DNA from: Adineta vaga
Lineage: Eukaryota; Rotifera
Length of the DNA: 64,000 nucleotides
NCBI GenBank assembly: GCA_021613535.1
Contig: CP075496.1
Span: 14,260,001-14,324,000 of the forward strand
Reading direction: 5' to 3'
Shown here: positions 11,360-22,929 of the stretch, piece after piece
Position numbering within the stretch: the first letter of the stretch is position 1
Layout of the letters: each line of letters begins with the position of its first letter
Translations under genes and position numbers: made by a program
Notes under the pieces: generated by a model
The model's database searches: none
Seen by the model: the letters and a program-made list of their open reading frames with translations, nothing else
What the model was told of the DNA's origin: nothing

Positions 11360-11800
11360 CTTGCAAAATATTTGTTGAAAAGTAATACCAATAAAACTAC
11401 TCCACTGATGCTTTCGCAGAAATCCTATTGTTTACATATGGTTCTGTTTTGAAGAAAGAATTGCTTTTGAGAAAGGTAACATGTGTTGGGTATTCTTTTT
11501 TTGATCAATGTTTTTCAACACCTGTATATGTATCTCATAAGGAGTGTATGTTCGACGACAAGGCATAGACTTACGACATTTTTCTATTTATAGAGACAGT
11601 TCATGCAATCTTTTGAAAAACAAAGATAAGTATTATTGAAATTTCTTTTGCTTAATATGACATAGGTAAAGTGTTAATTATATGATTGATTTTTTGAAGA
11701 TATTTCTCCTTCCATACTCAGTTTATTTTTTTTCCAAAAATGGACTACACGACAACACAAGTAGAATAATAGAGAAGAAAAATAGATATATATAGATGAA

Positions 11801-12080
11801 CATAGACACACGTTTGGAAGAACATCATTGGAATGAATAATATCTGAAGAGATGATAATGACGTAGAGTGAAAGAATGAAAGTTATTTACATAAATAAAG
11901 AAAAACAAACAACGAGAAAGAACATATTACTCTGAAGAGTAGGAAAACGAAGAAGAAAAAGTTATCCAATTTGTAGACAGAAGAGAAGGAACAACTGTTC
12001 AAAATAACAGATCATTTTGTACAATTTGTTTTTGAAAGAACACAAATTTGAAAATATTTATAGATATAGAGATTCAAGTT
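11801..12080. other. Spacer, no feature
   Basis: AT-rich spacer between the peptide cluster and the RRM gene; nothing supported. Confidence 0.5.
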
Positions 12081-13199
12081 TTATGAAAGATTCATCATTG
12101 CTGGTGAAGGTGCTGATGGAATCATAAGTTCCTAAAGAAAAAATTTCTAGAAAATAGAATAAACAGATTTCTAAACTTACTGGAATAAACGAAGGTTGCA
12201 TTGCTGTTTGTTGATAAGGATTATTCCACATCAATGTCGACAATGGCAATACAGCTGAAAATCAGAAAAAGAAAAAAGATTTAAATATGATTTTTATTAT
12301 AATTCAAACCATATTGTTGATGAGGATTGTACATCGGATGAAACATTTGTGGCATTGTTTGCATTGATGGATTAACAATCCAACCACCAAGAGTATTAAC
12401 AAATGTCGGTGATGGTTGACGATATTGTCCATAGGATAATGGCATTGATGTTGGATATAATTGAAGATTTGTTGGTGGTGATGATGACGATGTTGAACAA
12501 ATATTATCTAGAAATAGTAGGATTAAAATAGAAAAAATAGACGCACGTTTTCAAGAAAACATACTTGGACGAAAAGATTTACAATCATTGAAATCACCTT
12601 CATTTGAACCTAAAATTTCTTCACGTTTTAATGCTCGTTTACATTCGATCTAAATAAAAGATTTCAACATTCTATCAACAATATCAAACACAAAAGCCAA
12701 CCTTTCTTCCATGAAGATTAAAAATTCGTGTTGAACAAACGGTTTTTGTTGTTGACATATCAGCAAATGTTACAAAACCAAATCCTACGAATCCAAACTA
12801 AAATTTTCTTTCAAATCAAATTTCTCTTTACCTCGATGTCGACTACTATATCGATCATAAATAATGAAAGCTTCTTCAACCTAAAAAGAAATAAAATCGT
12901 TTTTCATTTTCAAAAATAAAAACGATTTACTTGTCCATAATTTTGAAAAAATTGTGCTAATTCTTCAGGTCCAACTGAAGATGGAACACCACCAACAAAG
13001 ATTTTTCGTTCTTGTCGATATGACTATTCATATAAAATTTTATTTTTCCAAAGAAGAAAAAAAAACAATCATTTCTTACTGAATCAACTCCACTATCTCC
13101 GGAATCACTACTTGTACTTGTTAATCGTCGAATTGGTGTTGATTGTTGAAGAAGAGATGATGGAAGAAAATGACCCAAAATCATTGAATTATTACTCAT
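12081..13199 (-). CDS. Single-RRM RNA-binding protein (Musashi/DAZAP1/hnRNP A-like)
   Basis: Eight exons joined across short introns give 250 residues: 13199-13080, 13023-12931, 12880-12832, 12784-12702, 12649-12565, 12507-12310, 12254-12181 and 12131-12081. Residues about 48-125 are a complete RRM with RNP2 (KIFVGGVP) and RNP1 (RGFGFVTF). The segment VEEAFIIYDRYSSRHRGFG and the ending IECKRALKREE are closest to the second RRM of Musashi and DAZAP1. The N-terminus is Ser-rich and the C-terminus is Pro/Gln/Met/Tyr-rich and likely disordered. Such proteins bind 3'UTRs to control translation or stability. A frame-correct acceptor at 12785-12786 (rather than the one 13 bp upstream) is needed to read RGFGF. 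Having only one RRM distinguishes it from canonical two-RRM Musashi. Confidence 0.82.
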
Positions 13200-13689
13200 T
13201 ATTTTTCTTTCTCTATCTGTGTAGATAAAATAATCTATCACAATATCACAGAAATTAATTGTTTGATTGAATATGTTGTATGGAATAAGATTCTTCGAGG
13301 GAAAAATCAAGACTCTATTATGACTCATCATTATTTATTTTATTGATTAAAAAAAGGAAATTTTGACAAAATGAAAATTTTCTTAAAGAAATCTTTGGAT
13401 TTTTATTCGAATTCTTATATAAAATTCTAAAGTGCATTAATGTGTTAGATGAGAGGTTATAATCTCGTTTATGATTAGTTGCTGAATTTTTAACCAATAG
13501 AAATCAAGTAAATAATCAATAGGTTTCGACGCAGGAATAAAAATACACTTTGTTTTCTTTCTCAAAATAAAATAGAAAGATTAGTTCGAAATAATTTAAT
13601 TAATAATTTTTATTTTAACTATTCTAGATTATCATCCGATAGATATTTATATATAGAGAAGAATTTTTAAACGAATAAACAGAATAAAA

Positions 13690-14776
13690 ATGTCGTTCGT
13701 TGTTAAAGCCAGCGGAATCTTACAACAACCAGCAACGGTTGCTCTTCTCTGGTACGCACAATTGTTTATTTTTTCGGAAAAATTTTCTATTGAAATTTTT
13801 CTTTATTGCAGGAATGTCTCGTCAGTCCGAAATATGGCTACTCTTAAAGACAGTAAGATTCAATTCATACTTATTAGCAAAGATCCTAAAATGTAATTTC
13901 ATATTTTTAGTCAGTCGTCGTTTAAAATCGGTTAAAAGCATTCAAAAAATCACCAAATCAATGAAGATGGTTTCTGCAGCTAAATATGCCAAAGCTGAAA
14001 GAGAATTACGTGCAGCTCGTGTCTATGGAATCGGTGCTAAAGGTATAACTAAATCTTTCCTTATTAAATATATCATTGAATTTGTTACGATAGGTTTTTA
14101 TGACAATTTGGATGTAGAAGCAGTTGAAGGACCACAAAAACATTTATTCATTGCTGCGACATCTGATCGTGGTCTTTGCGGTGCAGCTAATTCATCAATT
14201 GTGAAAAATATTCGTACACAATTAAATGATGGAAAACAAAATGTAGAAGGAACAAAAATTGTTGCTATTGGAGATAAATCACGTACTGGTCTCGCTCGAA
14301 CACATGCATCGAATTTACTTTTATCAGTTAATGAAATTGGTAAACGTTCAGTTGTTTTCAGCGATGCATCAGCAATTGCCCAACAATTAATTAATTCTGG
14401 TTTTGAATATGATTCAGCTGATATTGTTTATAATAAATTCAAATCAGCTATTGCTTATACAACATCTCGTCAAAAGATTTTATCCGGTGATGCTATAGCA
14501 CGCTCAAAATCAATTCAAGTTTATGATTCAACTGATGCTGATGTTCTTCGTTCATTTCAAGAATTTAATTTAGCTTCTGTTCTTTATTATGCAATGAAAG
14601 AAAATGCAACAGCCGAACAATCATCACGTATGACAGCTATGGATAATGCAACGAAAAATGCTGGAGAATTAATCAATAAATTAACAACTTATTATAATAG
14701 AACACGTCAATCTGTTATTACAACTGAACTTATTGAAATTATTTCCGGCGCTGCTGCTTTGGAACAAAAGAATTAA
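13690..14776 (+). CDS. ATP5F1C: Mitochondrial ATP synthase subunit gamma
   Basis: Four exons (13690-13751, 13812-13852, 13911-14042, 14094-14776) give 305 residues, the usual animal length. The N-terminus is a mitochondrial presequence (MSFVVKASGILQQP). The mature part opens with RRLKSVKSIQKITKSMKMV and contains DRGLCGAANSSIVKN and the C-terminal helix ending TTELIEIISGAAALEQ, both family hallmarks. Gamma is the rotating central stalk of F1 that couples proton flow to ATP synthesis in the inner mitochondrial membrane. The primase gene begins about 180 bp downstream on the same strand. Confidence 0.97.
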
Positions 14777-14957
14777 ACGATTTCAAATTGAAAGAACAGA
14801 ACTATTAGTCTCTTCAAATCAGTTTTCTTTTAGTAGTCTATTAACTTCAGAAAAACACACACATATATTTCTTCTCCTCTTAGTTTTCTTTTTCTCTTTT
14901 GGTTTCACAAAATAAAAAAAATCGTCTAGACCTTTCATTCGATTTTGTAGTTTTCAG

Positions 14958-16751
14958 ATGGCCAATGAAGAAAAATCACAAGAGAATAATCAAGCACCAG
15001 TTACACCATGGAATTTAGCAATTTATTATCGACGAATTTTTCCATCTCATCTCTATTGTAAATGGTTAGCTTATGGAGAACGTAAGTTAACGAATGAAAT
15101 CATTGACAAAGATTAAAGTTCAATGAAAGCAAAAAAATCAATTTTATGTTTAGCTGCTGCTTGTCCAAAATTTTCACAACGTGAATTTACTTTTACACTT
15201 GAAAATGATGTTTATCGTCGTTATCTTTCTTTTACTAATCATATTGAATTTGAAAAAGAATTGATTAAAATGTGCCCAGAAAAAATTGATATCGGTGCTG
15301 TTTATTCAGCTAAAGTATTTGAAATGTTTTTTTAGTGTTTTTATCATCATTTGATTTTGATATTGATTTAGCCAAAAGATCATAAGATGCTTTCAGCTGC
15401 ACAATTTTATCCAATTGAACGTGAACTTGTCTTTGATATTGATATGACAGATTATGATGATGTACGATTTTGTTGTCGGTAATAATTTCATAATTACAGA
15501 AGAAAATGAAATGCTTTTCTTTTCTAATATAAAGTGGTGCAGATATTTGCTCAAAATGTTGGACATTGATGAGATTTGCTATGCAAATTCTTGATCGTGT
15601 TTTACATGGTTTGTTTTAATGATGGAAAGAAAAGATGAAATGAAAATTTGTTTATTTTCTGAAGAGGATTTTGGATTTGAACATCGTCTATGGATTTATT
15701 CTGGTCGTCGTGGTGTTCATTGTTGGGTTTGTGATGAAACAGCTCGTGAATTACAATCAAGTATTCGTCAAGCTATTGTTGAACATTTATCTGTTATCTC
15801 TGTATGTTGACTTTCTTTTCAAATTAATAATTCCATTTGATTTATTTAGGGTGGAAAAGATTCATCTAAACGTGTAACACTTTATACACCATTACATCCA
15901 TCACTTCAGTGAGGAAGAGAGCATTGTGTATTTGATAAAATTAAACTTTTTGTATATTTATAGAAAAGCTCGTGAAATAATTTTAACAGAATTCGATGGA
16001 TATGCTTGTTTAGAACAAGATTTTCTTGGAGATGATCAACGAATTGAACGATTTCTTCGTCTGGTTCCTGATGATAATATCCTTTTTCTGATTAGACTGG
16101 ACATATGAAATTTATCATTGAAAAAAAAGATTTTTTCCTTAACTAGATTCTTTTTTTTTTCTTTTTACGTCGACAAACATTACGTGAAATATTTCCACAA
16201 TTAACCACATCAGCTGAACGATGGGCTGCATTTAAACAACATACAGATGCAATGATTCATTCAGTTACATCAACAAACAAAGTAATTTATTTCTTTTCAT
16301 CTTTGTTTCTTCTTTAAAATAATTTTCCTACATTTAAATTTAGTATCGTAAAGCTGCCTATACAACATTAGTTGATGAAATAATGTTTGAATATTGTTAT
16401 CCACGTCTTGATGTTAATGTAACAAAAGGAATGAATCATTTACTTAAATCTCCATTTTCAATTCATCCCAAAACTGGTCGTGTATCAGTACCAATTGCAT
16501 CAGAATCTTTAGCTTATTTCGATCCATGTAAAGAAGGTTGTGTGCCAAATTTGAATGAATTATGTCAACAAGTGGAACAAATACCAAAACAAAATGAAGA
16601 TACAGAAAATACAGGAAAAATCAATTCAAAACAAAAAGATTATAATCAAACAGCTCTAAAACCATTTATTGATGTTTTTACTCGTTTCGTTCAACGTGCA
16701 CAAACGAGCAAACAAGATGAAACTTTAGCGAAAAGTGGTTCGTTGTTTTGA
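14958..16751 (+). CDS. PRIM1: DNA primase small (catalytic) subunit
   Basis: Nine exons give 431 residues, matching animal PRIM1: 14958-15081, 15154-15314, 15372-15478, 15535-15608, 15665-15801, 15850-15908, 15964-16076, 16169-16281 and 16344-16751. The catalytic motif [16 protein letters not shown] supplies the metal-binding Asp residues. The zinc-binding cysteines follow ([12 protein letters not shown]). [12 protein letters not shown] is the conserved nucleotide-binding segment. The enzyme makes RNA primers for DNA polymerase alpha. Intron 7 (16077-16168) is an AT-AC intron with a U12-type donor (ATATCCTTT) and a branch-site match (TTCCTTAACT); using it keeps the frame and gives [14 protein letters not shown]. 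All other introns are short GT-AG introns. Confidence 0.96.
16077..16168 (+). other. U12-type AT-AC intron in PRIM1
   Basis: The 92-bp intron begins ATATCCTTTTTCTG and ends CTTTTTAC. TTCCTTAACT at 16135-16144 matches the U12 branch-site consensus. No GT-AG alternative joins exon 7 to the exon starting CGACAAACATTACG. The total coding length is divisible by three only with these ends. Confidence 0.85.
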
Positions 16752-17084
16752 ATAGATATTGTTTCTATATTGAAATTTTCTTTTCGTTTAGATTTCAATA
16801 CAATGCTGTCAGGAGAAATTTGATTAAAAAAATGCAATATCGAAGTCAGAAAACAGATTCATTGCTCAATTGTCAGATAGATTTTCTTATTCTTTATTCT
16901 TTCTTTGTTTATTATAATTAGATATTAAAAATAAAATAAAGTCACAATATCGAATCTCAATACTATGTATTTTGAAATAGATTATAACGTTTTTGCATCA
17001 CAATTTTTTTACGTTGCTATATTCTTTGTTTCTTTCTTCTTATAAATGTATCGTTCACTTTGAATTATGAATCTTTTTTCTATC

Positions 17085-17974
17085 TAGAATAATCTCAATC
17101 ATCTGAAATGTTTTTCATTGACATATGAATCTTTAACGAATCAATATGATAATCAAATTATAACTCTTCTTCGTCGAATGTTGAATCTTCAAGACTTAAC
17201 ATTATATTTTCAAATCAAAAAACGAAATCGAATTGTCGATGGTGTTCAACTTGAAAATGATATTCTTAATCATTTATCAAAACTGCAAAGATTTGTCTTT
17301 TATATAAGTACTGGATTGATTTCTAAACACTCTTTTACTCCTTTATCGAATGATGATGTTCAACGAACTTTTACTAACTTCAAATTTGGAGAAGTCGGCT
17401 GGACGATGAATTATCTCAATAGATGTCTGATCATATATCATATCTTTTCACTTCCATATAAATTTCATTCGATAGGAGCTGTTGGTAATCAATTCACGAA
17501 TACAATTTATGAAATGTTACTTCTGTATGGGTATGTGATGGTATTTCATTTGAACATGAATTCTTCCTTCGATTGACTCGATGTTTTCCATCATTAGAAT
17601 CTTTGAATATTGTACATGGTGAAGCACAACAAAAGGTCTCAGCTGAATCCCAGCATAACAATAATATATTATTTGAGATTGTTGAATTTCCTCATCTTAC
17701 AACACTTGACTTTGGTCGTGTACATATTGATTATGTTGAAGAAATGTTAAATGAATCAAAAACACGATTACCTTGTTTAACAGAACTTTGGGTTTATTTT
17801 GATGATTTGAAGAGTGTAACAAATAATTTTACAAGAGATGCAACAAGAATCAATTGTTTGAATGTGGAAAGTTTGGTTACTCACCACTCCAACAACGATG
17901 ATGATGATGATGTCGACTTCTTGAAAAGGCAATCTCCAGATTTCTATCGTTATTTCCCGTTGTTAAAACTTTAA
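17085..17974 (+). pseudogene. Truncated, frameshifted F-box/LRR-like gene
   Basis: The frame from 17118 (NLQDLTLYFQIKKRN, then FVFYISTGLISKHS) and the frame from about 17532 (GISFEHEFFLRLTRCFPSLE, then LPCLTELWVYFDDLKSVTNN) together match the distal half of the intact family member at 33787-35485. They overlap in different frames near 17530-17575, so a frameshift separates them. The F-box half is missing; the sequence starts abruptly after a spacer behind PRIM1. It ends FYRYFPLLKL, like the intact gene's FYSYFPLL. Confidence 0.72.
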
Positions 17975-18475
17975 TGTTTTATGAATATTTAAATGTATGA
18001 AAATAAAATTAAGATGCAGACGAAAGCATATTTCAAACACTTCAATTCTAAAGATCTGTTATACGATATTTGCTCTATTTTTTAAAAGAGAATAGGATTT
18101 CATTTGTTATCTATTGCATTTAGTCATTAGTCATGTGGATTGAGAGTGAACTCGGTATATAATATAATCATAACTTTATTCATAGTAATTCTCGTTGCTA
18201 TAAAAAAAACACAAATATATCTATATCACTTTAGGCAACATATAATTACGCAAGAATTAACAGAAATATAAGGCACGATAGTTTCCGTCTGAGGTAGGAA
18301 AACTCAGGACAAATTGCATAAAAACGGATTGATACCTTTAAGTTTCTCTTACGTAAAACGATAGTTATTAACTATCAACGAATTCTGAATAGGATAATAT
18401 TATTTTGTTTTATCTTCATTAAAATGAAAAGCATATATACATTTGAATAGAATATGAACAGAAAAAAGGTTAAAG
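17975..18475. other. Intergenic, nothing recognised
   Basis: AT-rich, no supported gene or repeat. Confidence 0.55.
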
Positions 18476-18760
18476 TCAATTAATAAAATAATCTTGTTTT
18501 CTTGACACATCACTTGAACAACGCGGACGAGTAAACATTAAACTTTCATTATCGATTTGTTTCTCTTAAAAATAATAAATTAAAGAGGAAACCTCTTCTT
18601 TTATTATATTAAAGATACTTATTGTTGATGAAACTGTCATGTGATTGCATCTAATGATGATTTTCTACTAAGAATATCATTAACAATTTTTAGCGATGAA
18701 TTGCTAGCTGAATGCAGATGAAGTAAGTTTAAATTCAATACAGAGATCGTTGGGACAAAC
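18476..18760 (-). pseudogene. Partial duplicate of the nuclear-receptor 3' exons
   Basis: The block 18520-18580 is nearly identical to 21550-21612: CAACGCGGACGAGTAAAC and neighbours encode, on the minus strand, IDNESLMFTRPRCSSDVS. The copy lacks about eleven codons present in the gene at 21493-22090 but keeps the same frame and ending (DYFIN). Upstream, 18637-18760 resembles the Ser-rich linker and splice region of that gene. No zinc-finger exon is present, so this is a 3' fragment. Confidence 0.72.
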
Positions 18761-19341
18761 ATTTTTCTGTCCCGTTCCGTTCCGTCATCAAAATCGTCTG
18801 TCTTACCGATCTCTACTATGTACAAAGAGTGTTATAGAATATTTTAAAGTAATGAAATGAAAAGCAAGTTCTCTTCATACATATTTGTCACATTCTTTCG
18901 CCATATTATTTGCATTATATCATTTTCTATAAACTGTGCCTTTCATACATCATCAATTCTCCTGTATTCTTCCAACGCTAGTCAGAAATATATCACATTG
19001 AAAGATTTTTATTTTATATCATCACTGAAATATGAATGTATATGATAATTTGTACAAACCATTTTCACTTCAACATTTTCATTGCTGATAAAGTTATCAA
19101 CAACATAATATTTGTATTGAACTCTTTTTCGTACATAATTCCTCACATGATAATGACACAATAATCTGGGATGACCGAAGCGAAATGAAGATAAATAATA
19201 CAACCGAAAGCGTATTATCATCATCATCTTATTCGATCATATCACAGAAATAAAGAGAAACAACTTCATATATTAATTGTATTTAAATGCAATGTCTTTA
19301 TTAAGAATAAAAGAAAATGACAAAAAACATTCTACTGGTTT
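18761..19341. other. Intergenic, nothing recognised
   Basis: Short open frames only, without family features. Confidence 0.5.
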
Positions 19342-20184
19342 TTAATGTCTGTTAAGTACATTGACAAAATACTTATTATAGATCGTATCAAGAATCACTA
19401 ATTCAGGAAAATTAAATGCTTCATAAATGTGTTCTTGCTTCAATAGTGTTGTTAACTTGTTGTCGTTGGTTTTTCTGCTATCGTTGAGAAAATCAAAAAT
19501 AAGCGAATGTTCACTAAAATTTCTTTTCTCTTTATCGATAAGCAAATATAATAAAATATCATATTGGACATTTAAATTCCCACTTAAACTATAAATCAAA
19601 TTTTGAAATAAATGAAGTTTTTCTTCGTCAAATATATTATCTATTTTGAAAATGTTGATGTAAAAATCTTTTGAATTCATATCATTTTTTGTCGAAGAAT
19701 ATAAACATTTAAGTATGTTTACATTATAATAATATCCAGGAATTTGCTCCATCAACATATCTCGAAAAATACTTTTTTTCAATGGAGATAATATTTCTGC
19801 AATCATCTTTAACCGTTTTGAAGCCATTTGGTTTTCCACTAACACATCCACCTTTGCTTCCAAAGTTTTAACATTATCAGTTAATATAATGATTTTTTCT
19901 TGAAATGACTCGATAATTTTAATAATCAAATCTTTCAATTTACTACAGATTTTTCCGATATGTTCTTTTTCTAATGAAGTTAAACTGGTAATAACTGTGA
20001 CTGTTGAATTAATATCATCGATTTTCTCGTGAATTTTGTTAATCAAATCATGTTCATTTGATGATGGTGTAATATTGATTATATAATCGTCATCATCTAA
20101 ATTATTCAAGAAATCCAAAACAGCTTGTGGTGTGGATGACACGGGAATCATTTGCAGAAACTTTTGTTTAACGTTGATTGACAT
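19342..20184 (-). CDS. Hypothetical coiled-coil protein
   Basis: An uninterrupted 280-residue ORF from the ATG at 20184 (MSINVKQKFLQMIP). The frame extends further upstream but only to a TTG. Residues about 50-150 are rich in heptad-like Ile/Leu/Val with Lys/Glu (LKDLIIKIIESFQEKIIILT, then DNVKTLEAKVDVLVENQ), suggesting a coiled coil. The C-terminal half is Asp/Asn/Tyr/Leu-rich and helical. I recognise no domain, signal peptide or membrane segment. The absence of introns is unusual here and may point to a retrocopy or a rapidly evolving lineage-specific gene. Confidence 0.6.
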   Translation of the reverse strand: MSINVKQKFLQMIPVSSTPQAVLDFLNNLDDDDYIINITPSSNEHDLINKIHEKIDDINSTVTVITSLTSLEKEHIGKICSKLKDLIIKIIESFQEKIIILTDNVKTLEAKVDVLVENQMASKRLKMIAEILSPLKKSIFRDMLMEQIPGYYYNVNILKCLYSSTKNDMNSKDFYINIFKIDNIFDEEKLHLFQNLIYSLSGNLNVQYDILLYLLIDKEKRNFSEHSLIFDFLNDSRKTNDNKLTTLLKQEHIYEAFNFPELVILDTIYNKYFVNVLNRH

Positions 20185-20506
20185 GATAATGATAAAAAGT
20201 ACCGAAAACACTGAGAAATTAAAATCTGAACAAGAATAGGAAAATGATTTACAAAAATACAAATCAATTCAATTTGGATTTGATTCTTGAAAAGCAATAT
20301 AGTAAACAATAGACAACTAAGATCGAATTCATAATTCAAAGCGACACCAATACAGTACAGAACGAGTTCAGATAGAGATAGAGACCTTTTAGAACCGTTG
20401 TTCGTTATATAAATGTTTCACCAACTAGAAATTGATTCAATAGATGTCGCATTGTTTCAGGTACTTGATCTTTTCAGATATCACAAATATATCAATCTAC
20501 TTTTAT

Positions 20507-20830
20507 CTAATAAACCTCTGGTGATATGATTTTATAAAAAAAAGTAATAACGATACTCAATGTTTTAACTATAGTCTCTTTGTTAAGTTTTTTTTCATCT
20601 GTTTCTTTATTTAACATAACGTTATGTGCAATTGCTTCATTAAAAACTGGATGAACATGATATGATGTACTTTCTTGATTATGATCAATTTGATCACTAT
20701 CAACGATTGAACGTAATAAATACAAAAGTGAATGAAAACCAAGTTCATCATCTAAATTTAAGATTATTTTTTGAATATTTTTCAAAAAAAAGATTGACTT
20801 ACATGGAATTTGTTTTCCACAATTCACTCT
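20507..20830 (-). pseudogene. LOTUS-domain half-copy
   Basis: On the minus strand, NCGKQIP and, after a GT-AG intron (about 20753-20797), DELGFHSLLYLLRSIV plus YHVHPVFNEAIAHN closely match the second half of the LOTUS domain in the gene at 26128-27806 (VELGFHSFLSLLRSMPDV, YRVHPVYNETTAH). The N-terminal helices of the domain are absent. The core motif has changed (MPDVVQ to VDSDQ). It ends in an AT-rich tail. Most likely a partial duplicate. Confidence 0.65.
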
Positions 20831-21492
20831 ATATATACCCCTGGAAATGAAAAGCTGCAGTCAGTATTTTGAGTGTTTTGTCATCATGAAAGAATATTTT
20901 TTAACACCAGTACCGTATTCTGAGAGCCCAAACAGTTCTCTATCACTCTATATATTTCTATTTGACTTGGTATCTATACATTTGCAAAATAAATTGGGTA
21001 CAATGAGAGCATCCTCAAGTCCAGATTCCCACAGACTTGATTTTTTCACTGTCATAAAAAAACTAGTTTTAAAAAGTTTTTTTCATCATTATAGAATTGT
21101 TTTATAAAAAAAAGAAAACTATAGATTCTGATAGAGCGTGAAAATCTCTATCATCCTATATATTTCCTTACTCCCTTATACGAATTTATCCAAGAGAAAA
21201 CTTGAATAGAATCAAAAAATCGTGAATCGACAAGTACCAAAAATACGAAAGTTCTTCTACAACTAAAATTATTTCTTCGTCTAAAATCAATTTTACACTT
21301 AGATTTGTTTTTCAAATCTTCATTCATATCCGAAGTTGAATTAAACATTTACTCTTAGTTTTTGAATGAAATATTGATAGTTACAAATATCTTTTCATGG
21401 AATTTGTTGAGAGAAAATAATAATTTCCGTTTATTCACAATGGAAACTATGAAATATACATATAGAATATAAGAAGAAGAGAAGCTTGAACT
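20831..21492. other. Intergenic, nothing recognised
   Basis: Two short similar blocks (CTCTATCACTCTATATATTTC near 20938 and CTCTATCATCCTATATATTTCC near 21147) are the only structure noticed. Confidence 0.45.
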
Positions 21493-22090
21493 TTAATTAA
21501 TGAAATAATCTTTTTTTCTTAATAAATCAGCTTGATAATGAAAATCACTAACATCACTTGAACAACGCGGACGAGTAAACATTAAACTTTCATTATCGAT
21601 TTGTTTCTTTAAAAAAAGAAAAGAAAAGAAAACTCTTATAGCTGATTGTTAAAGATCCTTACTGTTGATGAAACTATTCTTTCATCTGACGAAGATGTTT
21701 TCAAAAGAATATTATTGATATTATTCAATGGTGGAGTACTTGCCGATCGTAATCGAAGGAAATTCTTATCCATTCCAACTGATAAACATTTTTCTAATCG
21801 ACATGCTCGACATGATGATAATGATGAGGAAAAATATCTTCGTATTGCTTCAATATTACATCTTCCATTTTGATTACATTTCAATGTCTAAAAAGGAAAA
21901 AGAATGCTATGTCGTTGTTTGACTTAATTAAAAGTGTTTAACTAACATTAGGTGGAAGAAAAGCATGACGTCGAAAGAAAGATTTACATGGTAAACATAT
22001 TCGAATAGGAGAATTATTTCCATAAACATAAGCACCACAAACTGCACAATCAAATGGAGATGTTGATGATTGTTTGTGTTCTTGCGACAT
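21493..22090 (-). CDS. Nuclear-receptor DNA-binding-domain-only protein
   Basis: Exons 22090-21947, 21887-21663 and 21606-21493 give 160 residues. The first zinc finger is CAVCGAYVYGNN followed by CLPCKSFFRRHAF, the P-box region. The second contains KCNQNGRCN and SCRACRLEKCLSVGM. This is a complete two-finger nuclear-receptor DBD, with CKSFFRR as in divergent invertebrate receptors rather than CKGFFRR. After the DBD comes a Ser-rich tail ending DYFIN, with no ligand-binding domain. DBD-only receptors bind hormone-response DNA and can act as constitutive regulators or antagonists. A partial 3' copy lies at 18476-18760. Confidence 0.82.
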
Positions 22091-22929
22091 TTGATACAAA
22101 AAAAAGAAATTTTATTTGAAAGATGTTCTTTTCTTTTTAATATTCTTTGTCTATTATTAAATTCCGCTTTTTTTCCTTCAATTAAATGTTATTTTATTCT
22201 CTATTCTTCAAGCTTTTATCATTTAAGCATGATTGCGTTTGTCAACCTAATTAAGAGTTTTCTTCTTCTACGGACGTCGTTTTTTCTTTAGGAAGACAAA
22301 CAAGTTTGTCAAGAAAATTACTTTTGAGAAAATAATTTCGACTTATTTTATCGAATAAAAGACACAAATTCTTTTAATACGATTAAAAATCTTGACGAGC
22401 ATATTTTCACACTTCTACGAATGAAATAGTGTGAACAATACCTTGAATTTAAATGAAAACTTTTTAACTAAACGTTTGGATATATTGTCATTCAGTTTTT
22501 TTGTTTCAAATAAATAATTCAGGAAAATATCCACCAATACTTTGTCGATAAAAAAAGGTATATTCCATTTTGTATGACTAACATGAGTTGCATTCATTCT
22601 TTTTTCTAAATACATTTTGTGTGACAAACTGCCTTTAAGCAGAACTTCATCACATTCAAGTACTTTAAGATAATTATTTCAAAGATTCAATAATGAATGA
22701 TTTAATTAACTACTTTTCAAAGTTACATCAACAAATAAAGTACTAAAACCATATAAGAACTAATCTTTTAGAAGCAATTGAATGCATTGTGTAGTGTTAA
22801 CGCCAGTCGTTGTTACTTCAAATTCTTTCCTGTTGAATGTGTCTCTTTTGATCATCATGTCTTCATCATGATATTCTTCTATTATGTCGTGCTATTGTTT
22901 TCGTCTTTGTCTCTTTCTACCCTTTCTTA
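22091..22929. other. Intergenic, nothing recognised
   Basis: Only short AT-rich open frames; no repeat or RNA gene seen. Confidence 0.5.

Larger units (their letters stand above)
8926..11800. repeat. Local tandem duplication of the peptide-gene block
   Basis: The peptide gene and its upstream flank (8926 to about 10130) recur in the same orientation at 11129 to about 11800. Shared landmarks are the signal-peptide region, the TTTTGATCAATGTTTTTC block (near 9870 and 11500) and the CTCCTTCCATACTCA block (near 10050 and 11707). The second copy has only one peptide unit and is inactivated. Between them, 10181-11128 holds no gene that I can see. Confidence 0.75.

Noticed and set aside
22415-22627. 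Minus-strand open frame of 70 codons
   Set aside because: No family features, and no similarity to other genes in the window was noticed.
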